This document shows, piece after piece, positions 22,340 to 34,687 of a stretch of DNA of 64,000 nt. How positions within the stretch are numbered: position 1 is the first letter of the stretch; every line of letters begins with the position of its first letter. A program made the translations under genes and the position numbers. Where the stretch lies: contig NC_080696.1 in assembly GCF_030445035.2 (NCBI RefSeq), positions 28,223,661-28,287,660 of the forward strand, written 5' to 3'. The DNA is from Dasypus novemcinctus (Eukaryota; Chordata; Mammalia; Cingulata; Dasypodidae). A model generated the notes under the pieces. That model made no database searches and was not told the origin of the DNA. It saw only the letters and a list, made by a program, of their open reading frames with translations.

Positions 22340-22565
22340 AAAAAAGGCATTGACCACTGGGTGGGCTGGGAGAGAGTGTAAACTACAATTTAAATCATTA
22401 TCATGTGGTGCAGCAGTGCTCCAAAATGTATTCATAAAGTGCAGTGACTATCCCATGATGATGAAAGAGGTTGTTGATGTGGAAGGAGTGGGGTGAGGGA
22501 AGTGGGGGGTATATGGGGACCTCTTATATTTTTTTAATGTAACATTAAAAAAATAGAGAAAAAAC
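22340..22565 (+). mobile_element. LINE-1 3'UTR end
   Basis: The order GTGTAAACTACAATTTAAAT, ATGTGGTGCAGCAGTGCTCC, GGGTATATGGGGACCTC, TTTAATGTAAC and an A-rich tail is shared with 27330-27610, which defines a LINE-1 3' end common in this genome. Confidence 0.7.
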
Positions 22566-25500
22566 AGCAAAAAATTCATTGAAACTCAATTATCCTACTA
22601 GACCTGTTCCATGTGAGTTAACAGAGTTCAGTAAATGAAATTACTGAAATTCATTGACAGGAGGATGGATGATACACACTCAATTTACCATTATTCAACT
22701 AACAATGAGGATTCTAGGAGTGAGAGTATGACCTTGGGAGCCATTATGGAGACCAAATATAATTCATATAGTGCTAACTTTGTTTAGGGTGCTTATCTAT
22801 ATATATACATGTATTAAAGATACAAATATTGTTTAATAAGTAAAATTAAATGTAACATCTTTCTAAAACAACCTAATCTTTTGAAGTAAAACTAAACTGT
22901 CATTAAATTGACTCATTCTGAGTGGAGTAGAAGAGTGAGTACTGAGGCATCTCCAAACACTGTGAGATCTCCAGCTCCTCTTAGCCTCAAACTGAGGCCT
23001 CTAGTCAAGGTCTCTGCAGCTGTCAGTTGTAGGATCTGCAACACAAATACAGAATCTGGAATACCTGAGGTGGGTTGCAAGACCCAGAAGACACCTCAGA
23101 CCCTGGAGAAGTGACCTTAGGTCCCTGATACCCCTGGGAGCCAGATCCAGGAGGCATTGAATTCCTATTGCTGCTCTTTGCAGAGGGTGCTGTCTGTGAC
23201 AAAGATTGTCTAGAAATTTCCAACAGAGTTCAGTTATGAAAGATTCACATTAAAAAAAACCTTCCTTTTCCTAATCAACAGTTTCATTCTTAATCAAACA
23301 CAAAGCTTACCTGTCATTTTCCATTTTTAAAAAGTTATACTGTGATACCAAAAACAAATTTTCTTACATTAATATATTCCAAAATGTAGATATTATAAAA
23401 CACTCCTCATTATAGTATAATAGAGTTATTTTAATAATTGCAATCTTTAATAAGGGGAAATGAGTAATGCGAAATCTCCCTTGCTTCTCTCATCCCAAGT
23501 TAGCTCTGCAGGGAAATTTCCTTCAGGTTTTGTTTCTTTGACTTCTACATACGTAGAGAAATCTTGAAGACCTGCATCTGGAGAAAAGGTGCATGAGCTA
23601 ATCTGGTATCTGGGTAGAGAACTGCAGAGGCTGAGAACCCCATGTCTTGGGCAACTGAGAGGTCCCAGTGAGAACAGATGGCCACAGTAGCTACCCTTCT
23701 TGCTTAAGAGGGACCCCAGAGCATCACTGTTCTTGTTGGATCAAGTCAGGTCCAGCCATAAAGTCATGGTTTCACCCTCACCTCGACTCCTAGGGAAGTG
23801 AACTCGTTTGTGAATAGGACTGTTAGATCTTATTGGTGTAAGTGATGCCAGTCTGCTACAGGGTGGCTTTAGTCCTTTATGCATGGAGTCCTGAAGAGAG
23901 CAAGTCTAGAGAAATTCATGAGCAGGAGCAGAGGGGACAAATATAAGAGATGATAGGTGATTGAGGGAGAAGTGGAGTTATGGATTGCTGGCAAACTGCC
24001 ACCAGCTTGAGGGAAATCATGGCCATGCTCACACCTAGAGTTTACTTCTAACCTCTGAAACTTTTAGGCAGTCAATTCCTGCGTATACACCAACTAGCCA
24101 GTGGTATTGGGTAAAGCAGCCCTGGCAAACTAACAATCTAACTCAACCTTTTCCCTTGAGATCTGACTAGGTGGCACTCAATGACACTCCACTTTATCCA
24201 CCACACTCAATAATAGAGAGGGGAAGAGCTGGTGGACTTTAAGGGGATTGGGAGGGCAAACTCTGTTCTTAAACTGGGCTAGAGCTCTCTCCTCTTAACT
24301 AAGGAGCCATAGCTGAGCAAATTAGGACTTTTGTGGAATGGGTTTCTAGTCCCTGGGGTGAGGGTCTCAGGGCATCCTTCACCTGCCTGCACTTATTTTC
24401 ACCATCCAATTCTCACCTCTATCTCCATGCTCCCACACTTGCAGTCTCTTCAGTAAGTTCCTCAAGAAGGCTGGATTTCCTGAAGTGTCAAGAGAAAGTA
24501 AAGAATCAGTGGAGTGTTAGTTGACCTGTTTCCCTTCTCCTCCTAATTCTACCCACACCACACTCAACATTTCCTCTTCTTGTTCTTCTCTTTCTACATC
24601 TTGGATGCCATCTGTGCTTTCCAGGAACAGACAATTGACATAAAGAGACTCTTTCTCCTCCTCAAAGAGTGTAGACAGCTGCAGGGAGGAGAGCAGACTT
24701 GCATTTCCAGAGCTGCATGTGCAGCATCACTACCGTGAGGGGATAGCCCAGCCCAGAACCAACTTCACAGAGTCCCCTTCCCCATGATGGAGATCCAGGC
24801 TTCTGATCCCAGCACAGCTACTTGTCTGGCCCATCTGGATTCCATGAGTTGATTCATGGTGCAGAGTAGGTTGAAAAATCAGTGTGATGTAGAAATATAG
24901 TAGGTAGGAAGTTGAAGACATGTTTTAAAAACATTGTCATTGGTATGAACTCATCTTCCTGGAAGAGACCTTCAAGATAATTATATAAAGAATGCATAAA
25001 GGAAGAGCTACAAAGAAATGCTTACAGATAAGAAACAGATTTTAAAAATAGGGAGAAAGGAAATAAATTACATGCAAGTTGCCATTCTCTATGTCTGAAT
25101 CTTCTTCATCTGTGAAAAATGCTTCTGAATGCACAATGCTGTAACGGTGATGGGGTGGCCTTGCAAAAGGAAAGGAGAAAGTTCAGGTTGAAAGCGGAGC
25201 TCAAGCCCCTATTGTTGATGTCATAACATGACATGCACCTAGAATACAATTCTGTCCTCATCTCATCCTGATTTTGAGCTTCAATTGCTTCTCTTCTGCC
25301 TTGTGGGGTTTGCCTAAGATATAGGGTCTGTGTTCTAGACCTCACATGCTCTAATTTTAGGGAGAAATGCTCATATCTTCCTTGAGCACTAAGAAAGCAG
25401 TCAGTGTCTCCTTGTCTTTCTAAGCATGCTATTGCTTTCCTTCCCATTTTCCTGGCTCAGAACCTCCCTGCCTCTCTTCTGTCTCCTAATTAGTGCTTAT

Positions 25501-27309
25501 TTGCTTTAATTTCCATTCGTGTTGTTGTTCCATAGGAGAACATGGAGGAATGATCAAGTGTATATTGTCGTCCTCTCCAGTCAATAAATTGTTCACTTAC
25601 CAATTCACCCATCTCCAGGGGCAACTCTCAGCAACCTGGAGTTGAATCAGATCCTGGGGAAGAGAGCTACCACCCACCTCACAAACCAAGTGCTGTCAAG
25701 TGCCTGGGATGACCTTAGGAATTGGGCAGACCTTTGTCCTCTCAATGCCCCCATAGGTTTCCTAACCCTTTTGGGTGGATGAACACAAGATTAGAGGTAA
25801 CTTGCCCACATTCCCTTGTCCTGCAATTGACATAATAGGGTTTATGCAGGATGCATGGCCAATTAAAGAAGTGACTTCATCAAGCCTCTCTAGGATTGGG
25901 TACCTTGGGTGCTTTGACAAGCCTGGGGAAAGGTATAGGGAGGGACACACATGTTGTGTGAAGGACATAGCAGAGATGCCTGGCAGCAGCACTGGTTTAG
26001 GGAGGAGCAGGGAAGCTGTGGTCCTGCTGCCCAGAGATTTTCTCTTGGGCCTGCTCAATTCCAGGACTCCAGCTGAGTAGGATTTGGAGAGCCAGTGTGT
26101 GAAGCCATCCAGCAGCCCATTCACAGAAGTCCTACAAAAACCTGCTAGGGTTTTTTAGCACTGAAGGGGCAGCTGGAATCAAGCCTTTCTCGAATGTGAT
26201 GAAATGTAGGTTTAATTCCTAATCCAGCATTTTGGATTTGGCACCAGGTATAACTACTGATCTGGAATCCTCTCCATTATATTCTTCCTTGAGAATTGTT
26301 ACCTACCTGGATTGTCGTCATCTTTGCTTCTGGTGGAGATGTACCTCTGATCCACAAGTCAGTCTTTTAGGAACACAAGCATCCATAGGAACATTATTAA
26401 AATAAGGCCTCCACCCTCTCTTCTCTACCTGAGGCCGTGCTGGCTACCATAGGAATACCAGCTCCCTAGCCTGGGTCCTGAGACAGTCCCTGTGCTCTCT
26501 GGAGTCCCAGTCCTCCAATGAGATGTTGCAAGCAGTTTGCAAATGTGGAAGAAGAGGTGAAGGAATCAGCCCTCAACTTCTCACTGCCTCATTTAGCTCA
26601 AAAGTTACAGCATTCTTCTCAAATCTTATCACCCTGAAATGTTGACTGGACACACACACTAAGGTGAGTACAAAGAATGGACCTAGTGCTAGACTCTGGG
26701 TAGCTGTCCTGGAGATCATTTTACAAGGGTGAATATGTTCTCTCTATTGTCCATATCATAACTACTAGCACAAATGGATACTGGGCTTTTGAAAATTTGC
26801 AAAAATTGCAATCTGCTATACATGCACTGACTCTGTGGGGCTCAGGACCAGGAATTAAAATAGGAAATGTTGACAAATTCATACTAGAACTTTAGAGACC
26901 CTGCCAGGCAGAAGAGGCATGAAGAAAGTGTGTGGTTTAGGAATCTAAGCCTCTAATATCTCCAGTGCCTGGGTCTGTTTTCACTAGATGTGCAGCTCTG
27001 AATACTTTGTACACCTTCTCAAGTCTTCCCTGTCTCATATGTTAATGAATGGCCACATATGTCTGTTTTCATTTCATCATGTGTCACTCTGGTGCACACA
27101 GACTAATGCCAAAGAAAGAGAACACAGCTTCTCAGGAAACATAACCGCAGCTTTCACCACACCCCAATTCTCCTTCCTACCAGGAGGCTATAATCAGGGA
27201 CTTCTTGAGACTAAATAGCATGGAAGACCCTTTTTTTTTCACTATGTGGATTTTTTTCCTCAGCTAGTGAGATTTCAGAATACTTACCATTGTTGCTTTC
27301 TCTATGGGC
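22566..27309. other. Long unique stretch, no gene identified
   Basis: No complete gene seen. Frames of 101-120 codons (25106-25447 minus, 25762-26124 minus, 25775-26080 plus) overlap one another on both strands and have no recognised domain. A CCAG|GTAGGT donor-like site on the minus strand follows 26307-26346, but its acceptor is weak. Co-linear similarity to other parts of the window was not seen. Confidence 0.4.
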
Positions 27310-27329
27310 TGGCTGCAATTACAAAGAAA

Positions 27330-27620
27330 ATATTGGAGGGACAGATGCTGGACATTATATATCCTGGCATAACCCACTGAATGTACTGGGGGAGAGTATA
27401 AACTACAGTGTGAACTATAATCCATGTGGTGCAGCAGTGTTCCAAGATGTATTCACCAAATTCAATGGATGTGCTGCAGTGATGAAGGAAGTTGTTGACC
27501 TTCGAGGAGGGTGTGTGTGTGGGATATGTGGGAACCTCATATTTTTTAATGTAACATCTTTTGTGGTCTGTGTCTACAAAAAATACAATAAAAATAAATG
27601 CTCATTTAAAAAAAAGAAAG
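27330..27620 (+). mobile_element. LINE-1 3'UTR end with A-tail
   Basis: Same 3'-end family as 22340-22565: GGGGGAGAGTATAAACTACA, CATGTGGTGCAGCAGTGTTC, GGGATATGTGGGAACCTCAT, TTTTTTAATGTAACATC, then an A-rich tail at 27585-27615. Confidence 0.78.
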
Positions 27621-28018
27621 CACTGTAAGGATCAGAACTCACAGAAGCTTATGTCCACTTGGTGACCATAGAATACAGGATGGGAAAGAACTCAAGGAAA
27701 GGAGACACATCAGGAAAAGACAGAAGCTTGTCCTGGATGATGTATCTCTCAAGTCCATTTTGATTACTAAGTCCAAAATTTTTAACCCAAGTAGAATATA
27801 TTTTTCTACTATATAGTTAATAACTTGATGCTGCCTTTTGTGATTTTACCCTTGACATAGTGATTAGCTAAGAGATGCCCACTGATCACTGACCCACCAG
27901 ACATTTGTACTTCCCACCTCTAGTGCACAGGATCAAATTTTCATGTCTGAATTAGATGAGAAAAGGAAGAAATGAAGAATGGCTCAGTTCTAACTCAGAT
28001 GAAGAAAGTTGACCTCAC

Positions 28019-28087
28019 CTTGGAGTAAATGATGCATGCTCTCTGCCCTGGCACTTAGAAACTATTCCAGCTGGCCTTCAGGAGGAT
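28019..28087 (-). pseudogene. Candidate repeated exon u2 (69 nt, degenerate)
   Basis: On the minus strand the donor CTCCAAG|GTGAGG is intact and an acceptor-like TGTCCTCCAAG precedes it. Compared with the other copies it is 2 nt short and has an in-frame TAG, so it is a damaged copy. Flanking intron sequence is also paralogous to the other units. Confidence 0.4.
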
Positions 28088-28337
28088 CTTGGAGGACACG
28101 GAGTCACAGTCAGTACCTTGGGTGTGTTCCTCCTGGATTGGTCATGAGGCCTTATTTGGAGCAGGGATTAGGGTCTATGAGGCAGGTAATCAGCAAGCAC
28201 AAGTGAGCTGCTGAGGAGAGGAAGAATCACACCATGGAGGGGCAGCAATAGCAAGGGAAGCTGTCACTGGTGTTTAGCAGGAAATAACCCTGCAAAGGGA
28301 CTAAAATGCAGCAGTTTGTTCAGTGAGAGATTCTTAC

Positions 28338-28445
28338 CACTCCTCCTGTCCCTTTTGAAGCCCAGTGTTATAGTTTGACCATTGACTGTGCAAATAAATG
28401 TAAAGTGTGCAATTGTGGTGGAGTATGAGCAAAATCCCAAACCAC
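28338..28445 (-). CDS. Candidate 108-nt exon in unit u2
   Basis: On the minus strand, acceptor CTGTATTCCCATTAG precedes a frame open over all 36 codons and beyond; donor GGAGTG|GTAAGA follows it. Length is divisible by three and entry and exit phases match. The paralogous stretch near 30640-30735 keeps an open frame at the same phase (GGMDLCVLWLG against GGLGFCSYSTT) but its donor is not evident. No domain is recognised, and it may be intronic sequence open by chance. Confidence 0.25.
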
Positions 28446-29086
28446 CTAATGGGAATACAGCTGCTTCCAAGTACTGTAGTACATGGCCATTTGTCTTCAC
28501 CTTAAACAGAAGCACATCCCTATTTCTTATGTCCCGGTGGAAACTGAAAGCAGGCTTCTCTCCACAGTAAAGTAAGCATGAAAAACCTTGTGGTTAAATT
28601 ATCTAGATTTTTTTTTCTTAATGTGTAACCAATACCACCATTTGCACTTACTCCTGAAGCCACTTACAATTAGAGAAATGAAAACACTGAGGATTGGACC
28701 ATGCTGTTTATGTTTGCACAAATATTTTACTCTGTTGCTTCCTTTAGAAAAGCTGATGGTAAAAAGTGGTCCAGTGAAATGCCTGTAAAATATCTGTAAC
28801 AGATGTGTGGAAATGCACAGGATTTTCCTGTTTTATCCATCTCTCCTGTCTATTTAGGTTGGAAATAAAATCTTAATCCTACGAGGAAAAACTAGCCCTG
28901 TATCATACAGGTGATTCCTTGTGGTTCCTCTTGTGTCAGGGCTAAGTTAGTAACAGGCTCCAAATGAACACTCCCCCTGACCAAGGAAATTGTATACATC
29001 ATGAATAATTACTTGGTCTGATTTTCATATCTTAATGAAAGCTAAAATTAGGAAGTTTATTTCAGTAAACGAAAGGGTGACCTTAC

Positions 29087-29157
29087 CTTTGAGTTAGATG
29101 GAACATCTTTGTCTGCCCTATCTCTAGGGGACTTCTCTAACAGGCCCTGGGGAATTG
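29087..29157 (-). CDS. Candidate repeated exon u3 (71 nt, open)
   Basis: On the minus strand acceptor TGTCCTCCCAG and donor AAAG|GTAAGG bracket a frame reading IPQGLLEKSPRDRADKDVPS followed by NSK. It enters after one base of a codon and leaves on a codon boundary. Joined in phase to the 25-nt candidate exon at 30905-30929, the frame stays open. The acidic, Pro/Ser-containing peptide suggests a disordered linker. The gene is not recognised. Confidence 0.4.
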
Positions 29158-30329
29158 CTGGGAGGACACAGAGTAAGTATCTTTACATGAGGTGTTGTTT
29201 ATGAATTATTTAGGCAGCTGCCATGTCTTTGCAATGGGCAAGAAAATATGGAGCTGAGGGCAATAAGCCTGGAATGATGTGTGGTAGCCCATGCTTTCTG
29301 GTGGAAGAAGGATTTTAAAGGAGAGGAACAGGAAACAAATGAGAAACAAGAATGTTTGGCTATGTAGCTTAAGGCATCCAAGAGCAACATAATATATCCA
29401 ACCCACAAATAGTATTAAGTAGATGCTATTCCCTCAGAGTCCTATCACTCTTCCTTCCTCTTTTGAATCAAAGCTAATTGTAGTGTCCTTTTGTACTTCA
29501 CAAGGTCATTTCAATCTCCACTACTACAAAATGCTGCTACTAAAATACTCATTTGTTGTGTAGTATTTTTCTTTGTGTGTATTGGTGGACTGGATATAAT
29601 TCTAGGTAAATTATTCTTTGTATTGAGTCACTGAGATGTGTCATAAGGATAGTCTTAATAGAGCTTGTAATTATACCGAAGCATTACCATTTAAAAGTAA
29701 CATGTTCAACTTATATTTTTCCTTCATTCTTTCTTTTCATTACTGTATTTTTGTATTCACTGAGTGATGTGACTCTCCATGCTTACATGAACCAGCCCAC
29801 TGTGGGACAGTTAATTTGGATTAACTGTATTGAGACGTTGAGCATTGATTCTTTATCCCACCTATGCAGGAATGTGGCAATGAGAGTGATGAACATGAAG
29901 CTTATGACTAAGATGGAGTTTGATTACTTCCTGGTTACTGTTCCTCCAATGTGTACTCACAGAATGATCATTTGTATGGCTGTGGCAATAAAGTCAAGTA
30001 GATGAAAATATCTCCCCAATACCTGTCTACTTGGGCCATGCACTGAGCTGTGACCCAACATTGGCAGAGATTGGCAACTTGTTCTACTGATGCCTCACAA
30101 GTCTTGGAATTTATCAGAAACATTTTGGGCTTTCTCTTGCTTTTCAAACTAATAACTAAAAGATTTGGTAAAATGCAACTAATACAACCCTGGGTTATAT
30201 GACCCCTGAGTATATCAAATATATAAGTGCAGTGTTTAAGAACTGTCTAGGGCACATGCATATATACAGATGATGGAAACTCCTTCATTGTCACTAATAA
30301 ATCATGCCTGTGATGTAAGTGATAGTAGC

Positions 30330-30382
30330 TCACAATATTGGTATTGTGATATACTATCACAATATTAGTATATATTGTGATA
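30330..30382. repeat. Two adjacent AT-rich perfect hairpins
   Basis: TATCACAATAT (30355-30365) and its exact reverse complement (30372-30382) flank a 6-base loop. Just upstream TCACAAT and ATTGTGA (30330-30336 and 30343-30349) form another with a 6-base loop. Function is unknown. Confidence 0.8.
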
Positions 30383-30904
30383 GGTAGCACTATCATAGAT
30401 ATTAGTGGTAGAATATTTGACTCTACCACTTAGGAATTTGAAGTCTTGGGTCATTAATCAACGCCCCTCAGAATCTTCATGTAAGGGATGGGGAGAGTGT
30501 ACATCATTGCAAGAATGATTCTGGTGAGGATTTTACAGGTTAATATATGCAAAATATGCAGTGGTGATGGGATGATTTTTTAGAAAGTTTTCAGTGACAA
30601 TTGTCCTTTGTATGTTGGGCTTCTCTTAGGGAAACACACATTAATGCCCCACACACCTCCACAATTCCTGCACATAGGGTCAGTCATACAATGCCCTAAC
30701 CACAGTACACACAAATCCATGCCACCTAAAGGGAATGCATTTGCTTACTGGACAATAGAGAATGGCCATATTCCTTATCATGAGAAATTCATGTCTAACC
30801 ATACCACAATCTTCACTCCCACCAGTACCTGGAGCCGCCATGGCTCTCTACAGGCAAACTTACCTTACCCATATATTTCCTTAATCAGTATTCTAGATAC
30901 CTAC

Positions 30905-30929
30905 CAATCTGACTTGCTCCTGGGGCCAT
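30905..30929 (-). CDS. Candidate 25-nt exon in unit u4
   Basis: The minus strand shows a strong acceptor, TTTTCTCTAATTGCAG, then 25 nt, then the donor GATTG|GTAGGT. It reads MAPGASQI plus one base, and splices in phase to u3. Equivalents at 33617-33640 (24 nt, so out of frame) and about 28635-28655 (acceptor mutated) show it belongs to the repeated unit. Confidence 0.35.
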
Positions 30930-31370
30930 CTGCAATTAGAGAAAAGCCTATGAGGATCATATCATGTTTCATCTATTTGCAAAGGACTTTTGCTTGCTTG
31001 GCATCATTAGTAAATCAGATGTGAAAGAGTGGTCAAGGAAGACCTGATAAGCAATTATAGCAGACACTTCAGGAGAGGCATGAGTATTTTCTGAGGCATG
31101 CACCTGTTAAATTCAGTTTTGATTGTGATTGCAAATTCTCAATCTAAGGTGAAAAAAGTTATAGTTCAGTAAAATACTACTTTGTAAACTGCTGCCCCAC
31201 TTTGTGGATGATCTCTTCAAAGTTGGATCAGTTAATAGAGGTTCTCACTTGATGCTTCCTACCCTAAGAAAATTGTGTTATGTCATGTAATATGTACATG
31301 ATGAGGCATCCTCATCTGAAAGTGACTGAAAAGGAACATTGTCATTTTAGATAAAGAATAGTAACCTCAC

Positions 31371-31441
31371 CCTGGCTGTGGATGGGACCTCTTTATCGTC
31401 TTGGTCCTTTGGAAGTGCCACCATCAGTTGTTCCTGGGGTG
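31371..31441 (-). CDS. Candidate repeated exon u4 (71 nt, open)
   Basis: On the minus strand acceptor TGTCCTCATAG and donor CCAGG|GTGAGG bracket an open frame reading PQEQLMVALPKDQDDKEVPS followed by TAR. Same length and phase as u3 and u5. The two acidic clusters and the VPS motif near the donor are conserved among the open copies. Confidence 0.4.
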
Positions 31442-32370
31442 CTATGAGGACACAGAATAGTGCCTCATATTTGTGGGTTGCTTATGAATTGCTAAAGAAA
31501 TTTATGGCCTTGGACAAGATGCTAAATTTTGTAGAGATGGTAGTTTAACAAGCATGGCATTTGCTGCTGTGGGGCCTTCCATCATGAAAGAAAGATGGCA
31601 GGGAGAGTAGGAGGAAAGAAACAAAACTCAGTGTCCCCAGCTTTGTAGCTAATGGAAGCCTAAAGCAATTGGCCATACCCGGTGTACAAATGGCACAAAA
31701 ATACATTCTGTGACCCAGTGGCTGAGTACTATCACACCTCCTCTCTATAGTGTATCTCACCTAAATTGCCAGTATCCTCTTGACAAATCCAACAAATTCA
31801 GCTCCTTGGATACACATGTACTGATGCTACATTTACCATTTGTTCCACAGGAATTTCCACTTGATTAAAAGCAACTTTTTTTTTTGGTGGTCTAGATTCC
31901 AGTCTACATTGTACATTCCATTGCATTTATTCAGTATCATATTGTAATAAAGATAATCAATTGTAGAAGATTGATTATCTAAAATATTACCATTTAAATG
32001 TCACTGCTTATTAATCATATGGGTTTTCTTCCAGTCTTTCTTTGCAACCCCCTTTGTTAATTCATTGAAATATTGTTTGTTCATTATTGGCCATCAACTC
32101 TGGGATGCTCATTATGGAGGGCTGCCTAGATTGAGTGCCAACACCCATAAAGACAGCTGTTTAAGAATGTTTCAAGAAGGGTTTTAGAAACCAGGTTAAG
32201 AATGATAATGTTCCTGAGTTCTTATTTTTCAGTGACAGTATTGTGTTGACTCATGATTCGAACATCTATGGTGTCATTTGGGATGATGTTATCAAATGCA
32301 CTGTATTGTCTTCTCAATGCCTATCTGCTTTTTCTTAATATATATGTATTTTTAATCACCCCTTTGCAGC

Positions 32371-32744
32371 TTTTTTTTTTGCTTGCTCTCAGTTCTTTGT
32401 GTCCATTCACAGTGCGTTCTTCTGTGTCTGTATTTTTACTTATTTATTTCCCCCTCCTCCCTGCTTTGTGGCTTGCTTGCTGTCTGCTCTCTGTGTCCAT
32501 TTGCTGCATGCTCTTCTGTGTTTTTTTTGCTTGTCTCCCTTTTTGTTGTGTCACCTTGCTGACTTGGCGCCCCATGGTGCTTGCAGGCCTGGAGACCTGC
32601 AGTGCTTGTGGGCCAGTGGCATTCCATGGCACCTGGGCCAGTAGCTCTCTGCAGCATGTGGCTGAGCCTGCCTTTACAAAGAGGCCCTGGGTTCATGCCC
32701 TATGGTAGACAGGAGCCCAACTGATTGAGCCACAGCCACTTCCT
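32371..32744 (-). mobile_element. DAS-type SINE, minus strand
   Basis: Reverse-complemented, it starts with a tRNA-like head (GAAGTGGCTGTGGCTCAATC), continues through CTACCATAGGGCATGAACCC and a GTGACACAACAAAAA-like body, and ends in an A-tail (T-run at 32371-32381). It lies in the intron between candidate exons u4 and u5. Confidence 0.85.
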
Positions 32745-33616
32745 GCCTGTCTGCTTTTGGTGACTTGCTGAGCTGTGTCCTCAGCCCTCTTAGGATTGAC
32801 CATGTTTTCCTATGTATTGCCACACAACTCAGAATTTTGAGCTGCTCATTTGCATGTGGGAGTACTGTGTGCTTTGGGTACTAATAACTATGCCAAAGTC
32901 TAATATTCTGGACAGCTAGCTTCCCTAGGCCATGTGACTATGGAGGCTACTTTATAATGATGGGCAGTTTTGGTCTCTTTGTGGGCCCAGGTAATTTGGG
33001 TGTAGGTACATACACATGTGCTAGAACTCTCTTGCATGGTTTCTAGCAAGCATATGGTTGTGTGGTAAGTTCATGTCTGTAGGTCACAGTATTATGACAC
33101 ATGGCTGAGTTCACATTTATGACCTTCCCTTTAGCAGTGCAAGAGTGTGGGTTCACATCTGCACCTCACTTTTACATCTTTTTGCCATCATAGAAAGCAA
33201 ACCCCAGATCCAGCTGTGGTGAGGACAGAACAAGGTCATATACATAGAGCATGCTGTGGTGATGGGTTGTATTTGAGAAAACTGTCCCTGGTAATTGGCC
33301 AGTGTAAATGGCACCTAACATCTAGGGAGCTGCTTATGGTCACCTCTTTTGCTCACAAACTAAAAATTACACCACAGAAACTAAAACTAGAGTACCTGCA
33401 AACCCCCTTGCATGCAAAACTTGCACAACTTAGAGAGATCACAACCATTACCACAGAATGTAGTAACAAGGGCACATTTCCTCCATGGAAACCCTTCATC
33501 ATACCCCTAATCCACATCTCACCATGATGCTGTGATTAGCCTGAGTCTCTAGTTTGAAGCCCGAGTCTCTTATATTTGTTTTCTCATCAGACATTGGATG
33601 AGCCCAGAATACCTAC
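32745..33616. other. Unit u5-side intronic sequence
   Basis: No recognised gene. A 126-codon plus-strand frame (33147-33527) has no features. Parts of the block parallel the equivalent interval of the u3-u4 unit. Confidence 0.4.
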
Positions 33617-33640
33617 TTTTTCACTTGCTCTGGAGTTCCC
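33617..33640 (-). pseudogene. Candidate 24-nt exon in unit u5
   Basis: Acceptor TTTCTACAATTGCAG and donor AAAAA|GTAGGT on the minus strand. It aligns with 30905-30929 but is one base shorter, which would shift the frame into u4 and reach a stop. Either a decayed copy or misplaced boundaries. Confidence 0.3.
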
Positions 33641-33984
33641 CTGCAATTGTAGAAAAGAAAACTATGAGGATACTATGATGTTGAATAGGGTCTGTTCAGA
33701 TGGTGATTTTATAAAAACCATATAGGAAGCACTAGTAAAGTCAAAGCCCCCATGAATAAGCCTGGCAACTAACTTTGGGAGTCAACCTTTTCCTGCAGTA
33801 TGTGTTTCTCAAATCCATTTTGATGGCAATTAGCTAAGTCCTAATCTGATCAGGAATAATGGTGCTCAAGCATAAATCCACTACCATATGGTTTATGAAA
33901 CAACACTGCCATTTTAACACTTCCATTGTCTGAGATCTTTTGGTAGGCATCTCCCAACTATCCTTCCCCCAAAGAGTGGTTAAT

Positions 33985-34386
33985 TGTGGGGACCCACCCG
34001 CTGTGAAATCTATTTACAGCCTTCAACAACATGGGCGGATTTCACAACTACCTCAGCCCTGCCCTGCCATTTCCTTCTTCTTCCTCCTTGTTTCTTTGTT
34101 CTCCCCTTCCCGCCACAACTCTGGTAACCACAGCAGCACACATGCACAAGGCATGAAATTCTGCAGACCCAGCGTGAACTTTCAGCCAATTCCCTCCTTG
34201 GACGCCTGCCACCCACAAGACCAGCCTATCACCCATGGACAAGTTCCCTTCCCTCAGTATATATTCCCATGTTCTACCCCCAATAAATGAGGCTTGATCA
34301 GAATCCTGTCTTGCCTCCATTCTTCTCATCCCCTGCCCCCACTTCTTCCCACAGGCCCCTGGAATCCGCCCCCACCAGATCAGACA
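33985..34386 (+). mobile_element. ERV-B 5' LTR (402 bp)
   Basis: It starts TGTGGGGACCCACCC and ends GATCAGACA, with a TATATA box near 34258 and AATAAA near 34283. It is short for a class II LTR and unrelated by eye to the ERV-A LTR. Confidence 0.95.
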
Positions 34387-34388
34387 AG

Positions 34389-34406
34389 CAGTGCCCTATG
34401 TGGGTG
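34389..34406 (+). other. ERV-B primer-binding site, degraded
   Basis: CAGTGCCCTATGTGGGTG lies two bases after the LTR end. It keeps 11 of 18 positions of the tRNA-Lys-type site seen in ERV-A at 2520-2537. Several of the differences are C-to-T or G-to-A changes, as expected from CpG decay. Confidence 0.6.
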
Positions 34407-34477
34407 GGGCCAGGAATGAAGTACTCTCGATACGCTGACACAACAGAAAACCTGGCCAGGTGATCTACGCGAACTCA

Positions 34478-34630
34478 GAAGACCTGAGAATTCTTGGGTG
34501 GAAGACCTGAGCAATCAGCTTGGACAGAAGACCTAAGCCATTGGCTTGGGCAGAAGACCTGAGCAATCAGCTTGGGTGGAAGACCTAAGCCATTGGCTTG
34601 GGCAGAAGACCTGAGCTATCAGCTTGGGCG
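34478..34630 (+). repeat. 26-bp tandem repeat in ERV-B leader
   Basis: Units begin GAAGACCT at 34501, 34527, 34553, 34579 and 34605, with a shorter degenerate unit at 34478. Alternating unit types (GAGCAATCAGCTTGG and AAGCCATTGGCTTGG) suggest that a 52-bp pair was duplicated. It lies between the primer site and gag. Confidence 0.93.
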
Positions 34631-34687
34631 GAAGAGACCTTCAGAAGACTGCCTATCTTCTGAAGGCTCGGTAAGTGATCGGCGAGG

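Noticed and set aside
25106-26124. Frames of 101-120 codons on both strands
   Set aside because: No recognised domain, no splice context and mutual overlap; treated as chance frames.
26307-26346. 40-nt minus-strand exon with a CCAG|GTAGGT donor
   Set aside because: The donor is good, but no convincing polypyrimidine tract or acceptor lies before it and no paralogous copy was found.
30608-31024. Plus-strand frame of 138 codons
   Set aside because: It is antisense to the candidate 25-nt exon and the paralogous intron blocks, and is not kept open in the related unit at 28370-28800.
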